Shown here in pieces: positions 25,524 through 34,244 of a stretch of 64,000 nucleotides of DNA. The notes under the pieces were generated by a model. That model saw only the letters and a list, made by a program, of their open reading frames with translations, had not been told where the DNA came from and searched no databases. The translations under genes and the position numbers were made by a program. The number at the start of each line of letters is the position of its first letter. The first letter of the stretch is position 1. Location: contig NZ_CADESW010000007.1 in assembly GCF_902830275.1 (NCBI RefSeq), positions 283,895-347,894 on the forward strand, in the 5' to 3' direction. This DNA comes from Burkholderia stagnalis (GTDB lineage Bacteria > Pseudomonadota > Gammaproteobacteria > Burkholderiales > Burkholderiaceae).

Positions 25524-26933
25524 CTACCGCGTCGCGAAACTCGGCCGCTTCGGATCGTAGGTCCACCCCGGCACCAGATACCGCATCGCCATCGCATCGT
25601 CGCGCGCCGTGCCGCCGACTTGCCGGTACAGCGCATGCGCGGCTTCCACCTGCGCCATGTCGAGCTCGATCCCGAGGCCCGGCCGCTCCGGCACGGCCAC
25701 CCGGCCGCCGACGATCGCGAGCGGCTCGCGCGTGAGCCGCGCGTCGCCTTCCTGCCAGATCCAGTGCGTGTCGATCGCGGTGATCGCGCCCGGCGCGGCC
25801 GCGGCCGCGTGCGTGAACATCGCGAGCGACACGTCGAAATGGTTGTTCGAGTGCGAGCCCCACGTGAGCCCCCAGTCGCGGCACAGCTGCGCGAGCCGCA
25901 CCGAGCCCTGCATCGTCCAGAAATGCGGATCGGCGAGCGGGATGTCCACCGCTTGAAGCCGCACCGCGTGATCCATCTGCCGCCAGTCGGTCGCGATCAT
26001 GTTGGTCGCGGTCGGGATGCCGGTCGCGCGGCGGAATTCCGCCATCACCTCGCGTCCCGAATAGCCGGCTTCCGGCCCGCACGGATCTTCCGCATACGCG
26101 AGCAGGTGGCCCTGCCCGCGGCACAGCGCGACCGCCTCGTCGAGCGACCACGCGCCGTTCGGGTCGAGCGTCACGCGCGCCTCCGGAAAGCGCGCCTTGA
26201 TCGCCGCAATGGCTTCCATCTCGTCGTGGCCCGCCATCACGCCGCCCTTCAGCTTGAAATCGGCGAAGCCGTAGCGCTCGACCGCCGCCTCGGCCTGCCG
26301 CGCGATCGCGGCGGGCGTCAGCGCCGCCTCGTTGCGCAGCCGGAACCACGCGTGCGGCGCGTCGCGCTCGTCGCGGTACGGCAGGTCGGTGCGCTGCCGG
26401 TCGCCGATGTAGAACAGGTACGCGAGCATCGGCACCGCGTCGCGCTGCTGCCCTTCGCCGAGCAGCGCCGCGACGCTCACGTCGAGGCACTGGCCGAGCA
26501 GGTCGAGCAGCGCGGCCTCGATCGCGGTGATCACGTTGTCGAGCCGCAGGTTGATCTCGTGCGGTTGCCGCAGCACCGCGGCTTCGCCGGCCGACGTCAC
26601 CTCGTGGCGGATCGCGCGGCCGGCCGCCGCGCCGCTGCCCGCGAGCGCCGCGCGCACCGCGTTGAGCGTCGCCTGGTAGCGCCCGATCGGCTGGCCGATA
26701 ACGAGATCCGCCATCCGCTCCAGCGCGTGGCGGATGCCTTCGCCGCCCGGCACCTCGCCGACGCCGGTTCGCCCGCTGCTGTCGCCGAGGATCACGAGGT
26801 TACGGGTGAAGAACGGCGCATGCGCGCCGCACAGGTTCAGCAGCATGCTGTCGCGCCCGGCAACGGGGATCACCTGCATGCGCGTGACGCGCGGGGTGCC
26901 CGGCGTCGCGCCGGTGCTGCGGGATTCGGACAT
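25524..26933 (-). CDS. gudD: Glucarate dehydratase GudD
   Basis: This enolase-superfamily enzyme dehydrates D-glucarate to 5-keto-4-deoxyglucarate. The 469-residue protein shows F-K-L-K-G-G (Lys227/Lys229 catalytic pair), metal ligands Asp257 (L-D-P-N-G), Glu282 (A-E-D-P) and Asn311 (T-N-M-I-A-T-D), and H-S-N-N-H-F-D with the catalytic-type His. It is about 20 residues longer at the N terminus than E. coli GudD (446). Immediately upstream lies only the tail of a glucarate transporter gene, so the usual gudP-gudD operon is broken here. Confidence 0.95.
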   Translation of the reverse strand: MSESRSTGATPGTPRVTRMQVIPVAGRDSMLLNLCGAHAPFFTRNLVILGDSSGRTGVGEVPGGEGIRHALERMADLVIGQPIGRYQATLNAVRAALAGSGAAAGRAIRHEVTSAGEAAVLRQPHEINLRLDNVITAIEAALLDLLGQCLDVSVAALLGEGQQRDAVPMLAYLFYIGDRQRTDLPYRDERDAPHAWFRLRNEAALTPAAIARQAEAAVERYGFADFKLKGGVMAGHDEMEAIAAIKARFPEARVTLDPNGAWSLDEAVALCRGQGHLLAYAEDPCGPEAGYSGREVMAEFRRATGIPTATNMIATDWRQMDHAVRLQAVDIPLADPHFWTMQGSVRLAQLCRDWGLTWGSHSNNHFDVSLAMFTHAAAAAPGAITAIDTHWIWQEGDARLTREPLAIVGGRVAVPERPGLGIELDMAQVEAAHALYRQVGGTARDDAMAMRYLVPGWTYDPKRPSFATR

Positions 26934-26977
26934 GGCTTCGCTCCTGGTTGGCGCGGGCCGGCGGGGGCCCGCGGCGT

Positions 26978-27283
26978 TCATGTCAGCTCGACGCGGCGAA
27001 TCTCGCTGACGACGAACAGGTAACAGGCCACCGCGACGAGCGCGTGCGCGCCGACATGGACCAGCTCGCCGTTGAACGAGCCGCTGGTGTCGACGATGTA
27101 GCCGACCGCGATCGGCGTCGTGATGCTGGACAGGTTGCCGCAGGTATTGAGCGGCGCGCCGCTCAGGCCGGCGATCTGGCGCGGCGCGGTGTCGGCGTTG
27201 ACGGCCCGGCCGAGCGCGCCGAGCCCCTTGCCGAAGCACGACAGCGCCATGAACAGCACGACGAGCACGTGCGACTCGGCTCA
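26978..27283 (-). pseudogene. gudP: Truncated glucarate/galactarate MFS transporter (gudP remnant)
   Basis: About 100 codons encode what looks like the last two helices of a GudP-type transporter: [39 protein letters not shown] and a C-terminal R-R-V-E-L-T. The frame hits a stop at 27281-27283 and the expected 330 or so N-terminal residues are absent. A 17-codon frame at 27322-27372 starting M-Q-N-D-P-D might be a remnant of its 5' end. It lies 44 bases before gudD, in the position of a normal gudP gene. Confidence 0.85.
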
Positions 27284-27445
27284 GGCGGACGCCCGCCGTC
27301 CGTGTGCCGGGCCGGACGCGTCTACCGTCGCCGCGAGGCGCGACGATCGAGCGCGTCCGGATCATTCTGCATGGCGAAAATTCCACTTTCATGCCAATTG
27401 ATGACTTGATCGATTCAGGTTTTGAATCGCCGCACGATGCGGGCC

Positions 27446-28336
27446 TCAGACGTGCTGCCCCGCCACGTGCCGCACGAGGAACTCGACCACGGCGCGCACG
27501 CCCGGCAACTGGCCGCGGCGGTGCGTCATCAGCAGCGTCGTGGTCACGCGGCCCGCGTCCCAGTCCGGCAGCACGCGAGCAAGCGTGCCCGCATCGAGCG
27601 CGTCGCGCACGATCCAGTCCGGCAGGCACGCGATGCCGAGGCCGGCCACCGCCGCGTGCAGCAGCACCGTCGATTCGTCCGCGTGCAGGCGCTCGCGCGG
27701 CGCGGCTTCGACGCTGTCGGCGCCGCGCCCGAGGCGCCACGGCATCGCCTGAAGGTTCGGGTAAAGGCCGTCGTGCCGCGCGAGGTCGGCCGGGGCCGCC
27801 GGCTCGCCGGCGCGCGCGAGATAGGCGGGCGACGCGACCAGCACGATCGGCGACACCGCGAGCGGGCGCTGCACCAGCGCGGAATCGGGCAGCGGCGCGA
27901 AATGGCTGCGCACCGCGATGTCGAAGCCTTCCTGCACGAGATCCACGCGCCGGTCGCTCGCATGAATTTGCAGCTGCAAGTGCGGATGGGCGAGCGCGAG
28001 CGCCGGCAGGCAGGGCGCGAGCACATGCTGCGCGATCGGCACCGCGCTCGTGATCCGCACGATCCCGCGCGGCTCGGCGGCCTGCCGCAGCACCGCGTCC
28101 CGCGCGCTTTCCGCCTCGATCACCGCCGCGCGCGCGTGCTCGAAGAACTCGGCGCCCACCGGCGTCAGGCGGAAGCTGCGCGACGTGCGATGCACGAGCC
28201 GCGCGCCGAGCGCGTGCTCGAGCGCGGCGACGCGCTTGCTCACCGTCGACTTCGGCAGGTCGAGCAGGCGGGCGGCGGCGGACATGCTGCCGGCTTCGAC
28301 CGCCTGCACGAAGAGGTAGAGATCGTTCAGGTTCAA
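27446..28336 (-). CDS. LysR family transcriptional regulator
   Basis: The 296-residue protein has an N-terminal winged HTH ([17 protein letters not shown], then [16 protein letters not shown]) and a periplasmic-binding-protein-like effector domain. It resembles the group of LysR proteins in which D-L-P-K-S-T-V-S replaces the common L-T-Q-P-A-V-S. It is divergent from a GST gene (106-base gap), the likeliest target. The gudP remnant and gudD follow on the same strand, but that may only reflect the local deletion. Confidence 0.93.
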   Translation of the reverse strand: MNLNDLYLFVQAVEAGSMSAAARLLDLPKSTVSKRVAALEHALGARLVHRTSRSFRLTPVGAEFFEHARAAVIEAESARDAVLRQAAEPRGIVRITSAVPIAQHVLAPCLPALALAHPHLQLQIHASDRRVDLVQEGFDIAVRSHFAPLPDSALVQRPLAVSPIVLVASPAYLARAGEPAAPADLARHDGLYPNLQAMPWRLGRGADSVEAAPRERLHADESTVLLHAAVAGLGIACLPDWIVRDALDAGTLARVLPDWDAGRVTTTLLMTHRRGQLPGVRAVVEFLVRHVAGQHV

Positions 28337-28442
28337 TGCTCAGCGTCCATATCGGGAAACGACGGGTTTCAATTTTAGCGGCTACTGCGTGATCGTTCGC
28401 CATGGGAGCATCCGGGTTCGTTCAATCAACCGGAAATGTCCG

Positions 28443-29165
28443 ATGTCCCCGATCCTCCTCTACGGTGTTCCCGCCGGCTGCTCGTTCGGCTCGATCGTTG
28501 CGCTCGAATGGGTGGGCCGCCCGTACCGGCTGTCCCGCATCACGATGCCCGGCCTCGTGACGAGCGATGCGTTCCTGCGGCTCAACCCGGTCGCCGAAAC
28601 GCCGGCGTTCATCACCGAGGCCGGCAACGTGCTGACCGAAAGCGCGGCGATCCTCAACCATATCGGCGCCGACGCGTCCGCCAGCGGCCTCGCGTTCCGC
28701 CAGGGCACCCACGATTTCGACCGGCTCAACCGCATGCTGTCCTACCTGAACACCACGTTCTTCAGCGCGTTCGGCCCGCTCTGGTACGTCTACGAGCACG
28801 GCAGCGAAGGCGTCGAGAAAGAGGTCCTGCAGGCGTACGGCCGCGGCCGCGTGATGCGCGCGCACCGCCAGCTCGAGGCCATGCTCGGCGACGAGCCCTG
28901 GCTGCTCGGCCGGCAGCGCACGCTCGCCGACGCGTACTTCGCGGGCCTCGCGCGCTGGGCCGACTATCACCAGGTGTTCGACGGCGCGGCCTTCCCGCGC
29001 ATCGCCGCGTTGCGCGCGCGGCTGGCCGACAATGCGGGCGTGCGCTTCGCGCATGCGATCGAGGACGCGCAGCCGCTGCCGGCGTCGACCGCGTTCGAGG
29101 GGCACATCGCGCTCGACGACGCGCTCGCGCTTGCGCGGCTGGCGCCGTCGGCGGCCGCGCGCTGA
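28443..29165 (+). CDS. Glutathione S-transferase family protein
   Basis: The 240-residue protein has an N-terminal thioredoxin-like domain (S-P-I-L-L-Y-G-V-P-A-G-C-S-F-G-S, residues 2-17; G-site P-A-F-I-T-E and L-T-E-S-A-A-I-L, residues 54-76) and a C-terminal all-helical domain with L-A-D-A-Y-F-A-G. Residues 11-15 (A-G-C-S-F) suggest a Ser/Cys-type GST of the beta/theta kind. It uses glutathione for detoxification or isomerisation of an unknown substrate. It is divergent from the LysR gene. The start follows a weak GGA site. Confidence 0.9.
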   Translation: MSPILLYGVPAGCSFGSIVALEWVGRPYRLSRITMPGLVTSDAFLRLNPVAETPAFITEAGNVLTESAAILNHIGADASASGLAFRQGTHDFDRLNRMLSYLNTTFFSAFGPLWYVYEHGSEGVEKEVLQAYGRGRVMRAHRQLEAMLGDEPWLLGRQRTLADAYFAGLARWADYHQVFDGAAFPRIAALRARLADNAGVRFAHAIEDAQPLPASTAFEGHIALDDALALARLAPSAAAR

Positions 29166-29213
29166 CCCACGGCGTTGCCGGCGCGGTGCTCGGCGCGTCG
29201 CCCGATCGCGCCG

Positions 29214-30380
29214 TCACCGCGCCCGCAGCGCGTCGACGATGTTCATCCGCGCCGCGCGCATCGCCGGCAGGAAGCCGCCCGCCAGCCCCATCGCCAGCGA
29301 GAACAGCAGCGTCTTCGCGACGATCGCCGGCGTGAGCACGAAGCGGAACGACAGGTCCGAGAAGGTCTGGAAGTTGGTGGTGGAGAACGACGCGAACTGC
29401 ATCAGCGCCGCGCAGCCGAGCCCCGCGACGCCGCCGACGAGCCCGAGCAGCAGCGCCTCGAGCAGGAACGCGGCGAGCACGCTCGCGCGCTTGAAGCCGA
29501 GCGCGCGCAGCGTGCCGATTTCCGCGACCCGGTTGGCCACCGACGCGTACATCGTGATCATCGCGCCGATCATCGCCGCGACCGAGAAGATCGTCGACAG
29601 CGTGAGCCCGAGGATGTTGATGAACGTCGACAGCGCGCGCGACTGATCGCCGTAGAACGCCTGCTCGCGCTTGGCCTCGTCGGTGAGCCGCGGATCGACG
29701 TCGAGGTCGGCCTTGAAGCGCGCGAACGCGTCGGCCTGCGGGATGCGCACGATCATCGACGAATAGCTGGTGCGCCGGAACGACTGCATCAACTGGTCGG
29801 CGTCGCCCCAGATCTCCGAATCGAAGCCGCTGCCGCCGGTGTCGAACTGGCCGACGATGGTCCAGTCGCGCTGCGCGAAGCGCAGGCGCTCGCCGATCCG
29901 CGTGCCGCTGAAACCCTTCGCGATCGCGCTGCCGACCACGATCTCGGACGAGCCCGCGTCGAACATGCGCCCGGCCGCGAGCCGCACGCGCGGGCGCAGG
30001 CCGAGGCCGGCCGGCGACACGCCGCGGATCACGACGTTCGACGGCCGGTTGGTCGCGGTCTTCACGAGCGAGATCAGCACCACGGCCTCCTTCGACGCGA
30101 GCGGCCGGCCGTCGGCGCCGAGCGCGACCGACGGATGCATCTCGATCACGTTCGCCTGCTTGTGGTCGATCGCGCTCTGCACCTCGGTTTCCGCGCCCTT
30201 GCGGATCACCACCACGTTGTCGGGCTCGCCGGTGGACACGAGCGTCTTCGTGAGGCCCGCGTCGAGCATCAGCACGGTCGCGAACACGAACACGACGAGC
30301 GCCATGCCGCCCGCGGTGAGCACGGTGGTGAGCCGGCGGGCCCACAGGTTGCGCGCGATATAGGCGAGCGGAATGGCCAT
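29214..30380 (-). CDS. ABC transporter permease, FtsX/MacB type (second permease)
   Basis: This 388-residue inner-membrane protein has one N-terminal helix (about 18-42), a large periplasmic domain (about 45-265) and three C-terminal helices, the last ending R-A-A-R-M-N-I-V-D-A-L-R-A-R. That tail is the FtsX/MacB core signature. It lies 12 bases after the first permease gene and closes a four-gene minus-strand operon: adaptor, ATPase, permease, permease. The two permeases probably form a heterodimer. This MacB-type system works by mechanotransmission, pushing an envelope or periplasmic substrate outwards. Confidence 0.92.
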   Translation of the reverse strand: MAIPLAYIARNLWARRLTTVLTAGGMALVVFVFATVLMLDAGLTKTLVSTGEPDNVVVIRKGAETEVQSAIDHKQANVIEMHPSVALGADGRPLASKEAVVLISLVKTATNRPSNVVIRGVSPAGLGLRPRVRLAAGRMFDAGSSEIVVGSAIAKGFSGTRIGERLRFAQRDWTIVGQFDTGGSGFDSEIWGDADQLMQSFRRTSYSSMIVRIPQADAFARFKADLDVDPRLTDEAKREQAFYGDQSRALSTFINILGLTLSTIFSVAAMIGAMITMYASVANRVAEIGTLRALGFKRASVLAAFLLEALLLGLVGGVAGLGCAALMQFASFSTTNFQTFSDLSFRFVLTPAIVAKTLLFSLAMGLAGGFLPAMRAARMNIVDALRAR

Positions 30381-30392
30381 GGCGCGCGCGAG

Positions 30393-31547
30393 CTAGCCGA
30401 TCGCCCGCAGGCCTTCGACGACGCGCACCCGCGCGGCCTGCCACGCCGGCACGAGCGCGGCCGCGACGCCGACCGCGAGCGAGCAGGCGGCCTGCAGCGC
30501 GAAGGTCTGCGCGGACACGTTGAAGACCGGGAACACGCCGCCGGTGGCCTGCTTGAACAGGTGCGCGGCCGGCGGCATCGCGAGCATGCCGAGGCTGCCG
30601 CCGATCGCGGCGATCACGAGCGACTCGCCGAACACGAGCGCCGCGAGGAAACCGGGGCCGAAGCCGAGCGCCTTCAGCGTCGCGTATTCGACCGTGCGCT
30701 CGCGCGCGCTCATCGCCATCGCGTTGGCCATCACGGCCATGATGATCACGATCACGACGTAGGACACCACGCGGATCGCCGCGATGATCTGGTTCGACAT
30801 CGCGACGAAGCCGAGCTGGAACGCCTGCTCGGTCTCGGTGAGAGTCTCGGCGAGCGAATTGCGGAACAGCGCGTCGACGCCGCGGGAGATCGCGGCCGCG
30901 TCGTCGGGGCGCGCGATCCCGAACACGTACACGCCGACCTGGTCGGCCTGCCGGGGCGTCGTCTTGCGCACCCGCTCGTTCAGGTAGTCCCAGTGAAAGA
31001 TCAGCTGCCGCGTGATGGTCGACTCGTCGCGCCCGTCGAGGATCCCGCGCACGACGAAATCCCAGGTGCCCGGGTAGATGGTGCCCTTGATCGGGATCAC
31101 GTCGCCGACCTTGAAGCCGAACTGGTTCGCGAGCTGCCGCCCGATCAGGCAGCCCTTGCGGTCGCGCGCGTAGTCGGCGCGCTGCTGCGCGCTCAGGATG
31201 AACTCCGGATACAGGTCGAGATAGTTGTCCGACACCGCGAACTGCGCGAAGAAGTTCTTCGGGTCGCGGTAGATGCCGCCGAACCAGTTCGAGCGCGCGA
31301 CGAGCGTCACGCCGTCGACGCCGCGGATCCGGTTCTCGTAGCTCACCGGCAGCGGGAACACGAGCGAGATCGCGTTGCGCGTGACGAGCCGCGCGTTCGA
31401 TGCCGCGGCGGCGCCCGCGTACCACGCGTCGACCACCGTGTGCAGCAGCCCGTACGCGAGCACCGCGATGGTCAGGCCGAGCACCGTCAGCAGCGTGCGC
31501 AGCTTGTGCCGCAGCGCGTTGCGCGCGATCAGCTTCAGCATGGTCAC
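30393..31547 (-). CDS. ABC transporter permease, FtsX/MacB type (first permease)
   Basis: This 384-residue permease has the same four-helix plan: an N-terminal A-R-N-A-L-R-H-K-L-R-T-L-L-T-V-L-G coupling segment, a periplasmic domain and a C-terminal A-W-Q-A-A-R-V-R-V-V-E-G-L-R-A. I prefer the GTG start at 31547, because GGAGG lies 6 bases upstream; an ATG two codons later also matches. It begins 21 bases after the ATPase stop. It differs clearly from the second permease, so they are not a recent duplication. Confidence 0.92.
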   Translation of the reverse strand: MTMLKLIARNALRHKLRTLLTVLGLTIAVLAYGLLHTVVDAWYAGAAAASNARLVTRNAISLVFPLPVSYENRIRGVDGVTLVARSNWFGGIYRDPKNFFAQFAVSDNYLDLYPEFILSAQQRADYARDRKGCLIGRQLANQFGFKVGDVIPIKGTIYPGTWDFVVRGILDGRDESTITRQLIFHWDYLNERVRKTTPRQADQVGVYVFGIARPDDAAAISRGVDALFRNSLAETLTETEQAFQLGFVAMSNQIIAAIRVVSYVVIVIIMAVMANAMAMSARERTVEYATLKALGFGPGFLAALVFGESLVIAAIGGSLGMLAMPPAAHLFKQATGGVFPVFNVSAQTFALQAACSLAVGVAAALVPAWQAARVRVVEGLRAIG

Positions 31548-31568
31548 GGCGCGCCTCCGTGATGCGGC

Positions 31569-32264
31569 TCAGCGGGCCGGCCCATCGATCAGCTCCCCCT
31601 TTTCCAGGTGCACGAGCGCCTTCGCGGCGGCGGCCGCGTGCGCGTCGTGGGTCACCATGATGATGGTCTTGCCGAGTTCCGCGTTCAGGCGCTGCATCAG
31701 CGCGAGCACGTCGGTCGCAGAGCTGCGGTCGAGGTCGCCGGTCGGTTCGTCGGCGACGATCAGCGCCGGATCGGTGATCAGCGCGCGCGCGATCGCGACG
31801 CGCTGCTGCTGGCCGCCGGACAGCTCGGACGGGTAATGGCTCATCCGGTCCGCGAGGCTCACCATGTCGAGCACCAGCTCGACGCGCTCGCGCCGCTCCT
31901 TGGCGGGCAGGCGCGTGAGCATCAGCGGCAGCTCGACGTTCTCGAACGCGGTGAGCACCGGCATCAGGTTGTAGAACTGGAAGATGAAGCCGACGTTGGC
32001 GGCGCGCCAGTCGGCCAGCGCGGCTTCGGCGAGCCGCGTGATGTCGAGCCCGCCCACGCGCAGCTCGCCGCTGTCGGGCCGGTCGATGCCGGCGACCAGG
32101 TTGAGCAGCGTGCTCTTGCCGGAGCCCGACGGCCCCATCAGCGCGACGAAGTCGCCTTCGCCGATGTCGAGCGTGATGTCGGTGAGCACCGGCACGATCT
32201 GCATCCCGCGCCGGTACGACTTCGCGACATGGCTGATCTCGACGAGCGGCGGCGCGGCGTTCAC
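31569..32264 (-). CDS. ABC transporter ATPase, LolD/MacB type
   Basis: This 231-residue nucleotide-binding protein has Walker A G-P-S-G-S-G-K-S-T (44-52), Q-loop Gln96, signature L-S-G-G-Q-Q-Q-R (148-155), Walker B A-L-I-V-A-D-E-P (167-174) and an H-loop His in V-T-H-D-A. It is most like LolD and the MacB ATPase domain. Its start is one base from the adaptor stop, so it is part of the same operon with two FtsX-like permeases. It energises their export activity from the cytoplasmic side. Confidence 0.95.
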   Translation of the reverse strand: MNAAPPLVEISHVAKSYRRGMQIVPVLTDITLDIGEGDFVALMGPSGSGKSTLLNLVAGIDRPDSGELRVGGLDITRLAEAALADWRAANVGFIFQFYNLMPVLTAFENVELPLMLTRLPAKERRERVELVLDMVSLADRMSHYPSELSGGQQQRVAIARALITDPALIVADEPTGDLDRSSATDVLALMQRLNAELGKTIIMVTHDAHAAAAAKALVHLEKGELIDGPAR

Positions 32265-32265
32265 G

Positions 32266-33474
32266 CTATTTCTTCGCGACGGTCACTTTCGCGCCGTCCT
32301 TGAGCTTCGCGGCCGGCGCCAGCACGAGCGTGTCGCCCGGCTTCACGCCGCGCACCGCGACGAGCTCGCCGATCCGCGCGCCGGTCGTCACCGCCGTTTC
32401 GCGCACGGTGTCGTCCTTCACGACGAACACCACCTGGCGGCCGTCGCGCTCGGCGACCGCGCCCGCCTGCACCGCCGTCACGGGCCGCGCGTCCTGCGCC
32501 GACGCGGGCTTCGACAGGAACGCGGTCTTCGCGCTCATGTCCGGCAGCACGCGCTCGTCGCGCTCGACGAAGCGCACCTTGACCAGCACCGTCGCCTTCG
32601 AGCGGTCGACCGTCGGCACGATGCGCGACACCCGGCCCGCGAAGCGCTGGTCGGGCAGCGCGTCGAGCAGGATCTCGCACGGCTGGTCGACGCGGATCCG
32701 CGCGATGTTCGATTCCGCGACGTCCGCTTCCACCTCGAGGGTATCCATGTCGGCGATCGTCACGACCGCGCCCTTGCTGTCCGACGCGGACGAGAACGGC
32801 GTGATGTTGTCGCCGACGTTCGCGTGCTTTTCGAGCACGACGCCGTCGAACGGCGCGCGGATCGCGGTCTGGTCGACCGCGACCTGGGCCGCCTGCGCGT
32901 TGGCCTCGGCGGACGCGATCGCGGCCCGGTTGCTGTTGACGGACGCGCGCGCCTTGTTCAGGCGGGCGAGGTCGGTGTCGTACTGCGCGGCCGGCACCGC
33001 GCCTTTCGGCGCGAGGATCGCGGTGCGGCGAAAGCCGACTTCGGCGTCCTTCAGCTCGGCCTGCTGCAGCGCGAGATTGGCCTGCGCGACCTTGACCTGC
33101 GCCAGCGCCTGGGCGAGCGCGGCCGCGACGTCGCGGCTCTCGAGGCGCGCGATCACCTCGCCCTGCTTCACGCGCGTGCCCTCGAGCACGCCGAGCCACT
33201 CGACGCGGCCCTGCGCCTTCGACGCGACCGCGGCCTTGCGCTGCGGCACGACGTAGCCGGTCGCGTTGAGCAGCGTGTCGTTCTGGAACGGGTAGGCGGA
33301 GGTCACGGTGGTCGTGTCGACCGTGGGCCGGCCGGTCAGTGCGAAGCCTGCGCCGATTGCCACGGCGGCCAGCGCCGCGATCGCCGCATAGCGTCGCCAC
33401 GGGCGCTGGTGCGACGCGCCGCCGGAGCGGGGCGCGCGGTCGATTTTCAGCCTGTCCAGGTTGTGATCGGGCAA
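32266..33474 (-). CDS. Periplasmic adaptor (HlyD/MacA family) of the ABC export system
   Basis: The protein of about 402 residues has a single N-terminal membrane anchor (A-A-I-A-A-L-A-A-V-A-I-G-A-G-F-A-L), a lipoyl/barrel-sandwich half (A-T-G-Y-V-V-P), and an Ala/Gln-rich coiled-coil hairpin (about residues 110-195). The second half follows with I-R-A-P-F-D-G-V-V. It should bridge the inner-membrane permeases to an outer-membrane channel; no TolC-like gene is adjacent. I chose a TTG start (M-P-D-H-N-L-D-R-L-K-I) with GAGG about 9 bases upstream; the open frame extends 63 codons further but looks non-coding. Confidence 0.9.
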   Translation of the reverse strand: MPDHNLDRLKIDRAPRSGGASHQRPWRRYAAIAALAAVAIGAGFALTGRPTVDTTTVTSAYPFQNDTLLNATGYVVPQRKAAVASKAQGRVEWLGVLEGTRVKQGEVIARLESRDVAAALAQALAQVKVAQANLALQQAELKDAEVGFRRTAILAPKGAVPAAQYDTDLARLNKARASVNSNRAAIASAEANAQAAQVAVDQTAIRAPFDGVVLEKHANVGDNITPFSSASDSKGAVVTIADMDTLEVEADVAESNIARIRVDQPCEILLDALPDQRFAGRVSRIVPTVDRSKATVLVKVRFVERDERVLPDMSAKTAFLSKPASAQDARPVTAVQAGAVAERDGRQVVFVVKDDTVRETAVTTGARIGELVAVRGVKPGDTLVLAPAAKLKDGAKVTVAKK

Positions 33475-33931
33475 TTTGGCGCGCCTCGTCTGCGCGGCGG
33501 CATGGCGGCTCCGAACGGCGAGTGCGCCACGACCGGTCGCGGGCCGGTTTCCGGGGAAAGGGACGGAAGCCAAGTATAGCGTCGTATCGGCGGCGGCCGG
33601 AGGCCCCGCGAGCACGGCCGGCGCGCGGGCGCAACCCGGATTCGTGCCGGGTCGCGCACGCATGATGCGGTCCCGATAATGGCCGGGCAGGCAGATCCGC
33701 GCATGCGCGTCAGGGAAAGCCCGGAGGCGGCGGCCACGCTGTCAACTCGCCGCGAAGGCGGCGCGTTATGCAGCCAGTGTGTCAGTGTTCGTCGCGCGGG
33801 GAAGGTGAAGGCCGTCCCGCCCGGCGGAAGCCGCCAGGACAGGCGCGGCTGGCGCTCCGATGCGGATGCCTCGCATCTTTTCGTACCGTACGTTTGACTA
33901 GTTTGACTATTCTCCCGACAAAGGAAGAACA
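33475..33931. other. Divergent intergenic region, adaptor operon / small secreted protein
   Basis: I see no gene in these 457 bases. They must hold the promoters of both the minus-strand ABC operon and the plus-strand small secreted protein. A tandem 9-bp direct repeat GTTTGACTA-GTTTGACTA at 33892-33909, 22 bases before the ATG, is the most notable element. A GC hairpin (CCCGGCGG region near 33820) lies further upstream. Confidence 0.5.
33892..33909 (+). repeat. Tandem 9-bp direct repeat GTTTGACTA x2
   Basis: Two exact adjacent copies of GTTTGACTA lie in the presumed 5' untranslated region or promoter of the small secreted protein gene. Each copy contains TTGAC, so a duplicated -35-like element or an operator are the simplest readings. 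Confidence 0.6.
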
Positions 33932-34165
33932 ATGAAGAAGACGCTCGCATCGATCGTGGCCGCAGCAATCGCACTGGCATCGGCTTCCGCATTCGCACAG
34001 GCTTCGGCGCCGGCCGCCGAGGCACCGGCCGCCGCATCGGCGCCGATGAAGAAGGACAAGAGCAAGCCGAAGCACCAACTGAAGCAGCACGGCTCGGCGA
34101 AGGGCAAGGCGAAGGCCGCGGCGGCATCGGCTGCCGGCACGGACGACAAGGGCACGCAGAACTAA
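33932..34165 (+). CDS. Small Ala/Lys-rich secreted protein
   Basis: This 77-residue protein has a clear signal peptide (M-K-K-T-L-A-S-I-V-A-A-A-I, cleavage near A-F-A, residue 22) and a short mature part. The mature part is a low-complexity mix of Ala, Ser, Pro and Lys (K-K-D-K-S-K-P-K-H, K-G-K-A-K-A-A-A-A). The mature chain is very basic and probably unstructured. AAAGGAAG lies upstream of the ATG and a strong terminator follows 43 bases after the stop, so it is a real, independently expressed gene. Function unknown. Confidence 0.8.
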   Translation: MKKTLASIVAAAIALASASAFAQASAPAAEAPAAASAPMKKDKSKPKHQLKQHGSAKGKAKAAAASAAGTDDKGTQN

Positions 34166-34207
34166 GCCTGCCGGGCCCGCGGCCGGCGCTCCCGGCCGCA
34201 TCGTCGC

Positions 34208-34244
34208 AACCCCGCATGTTCGCGCATGCGGGGTTTCGTTTTTT
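34208..34244 (+). terminator. Rho-independent terminator of the small secreted protein gene
   Basis: An 11-bp stem AACCCCGCATG / CATGCGGGGTT with a TTCGCG loop is followed by TCGTTTTTT. The T run abuts the stop codon of the convergent Mut7-C gene. Confidence 0.93.
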
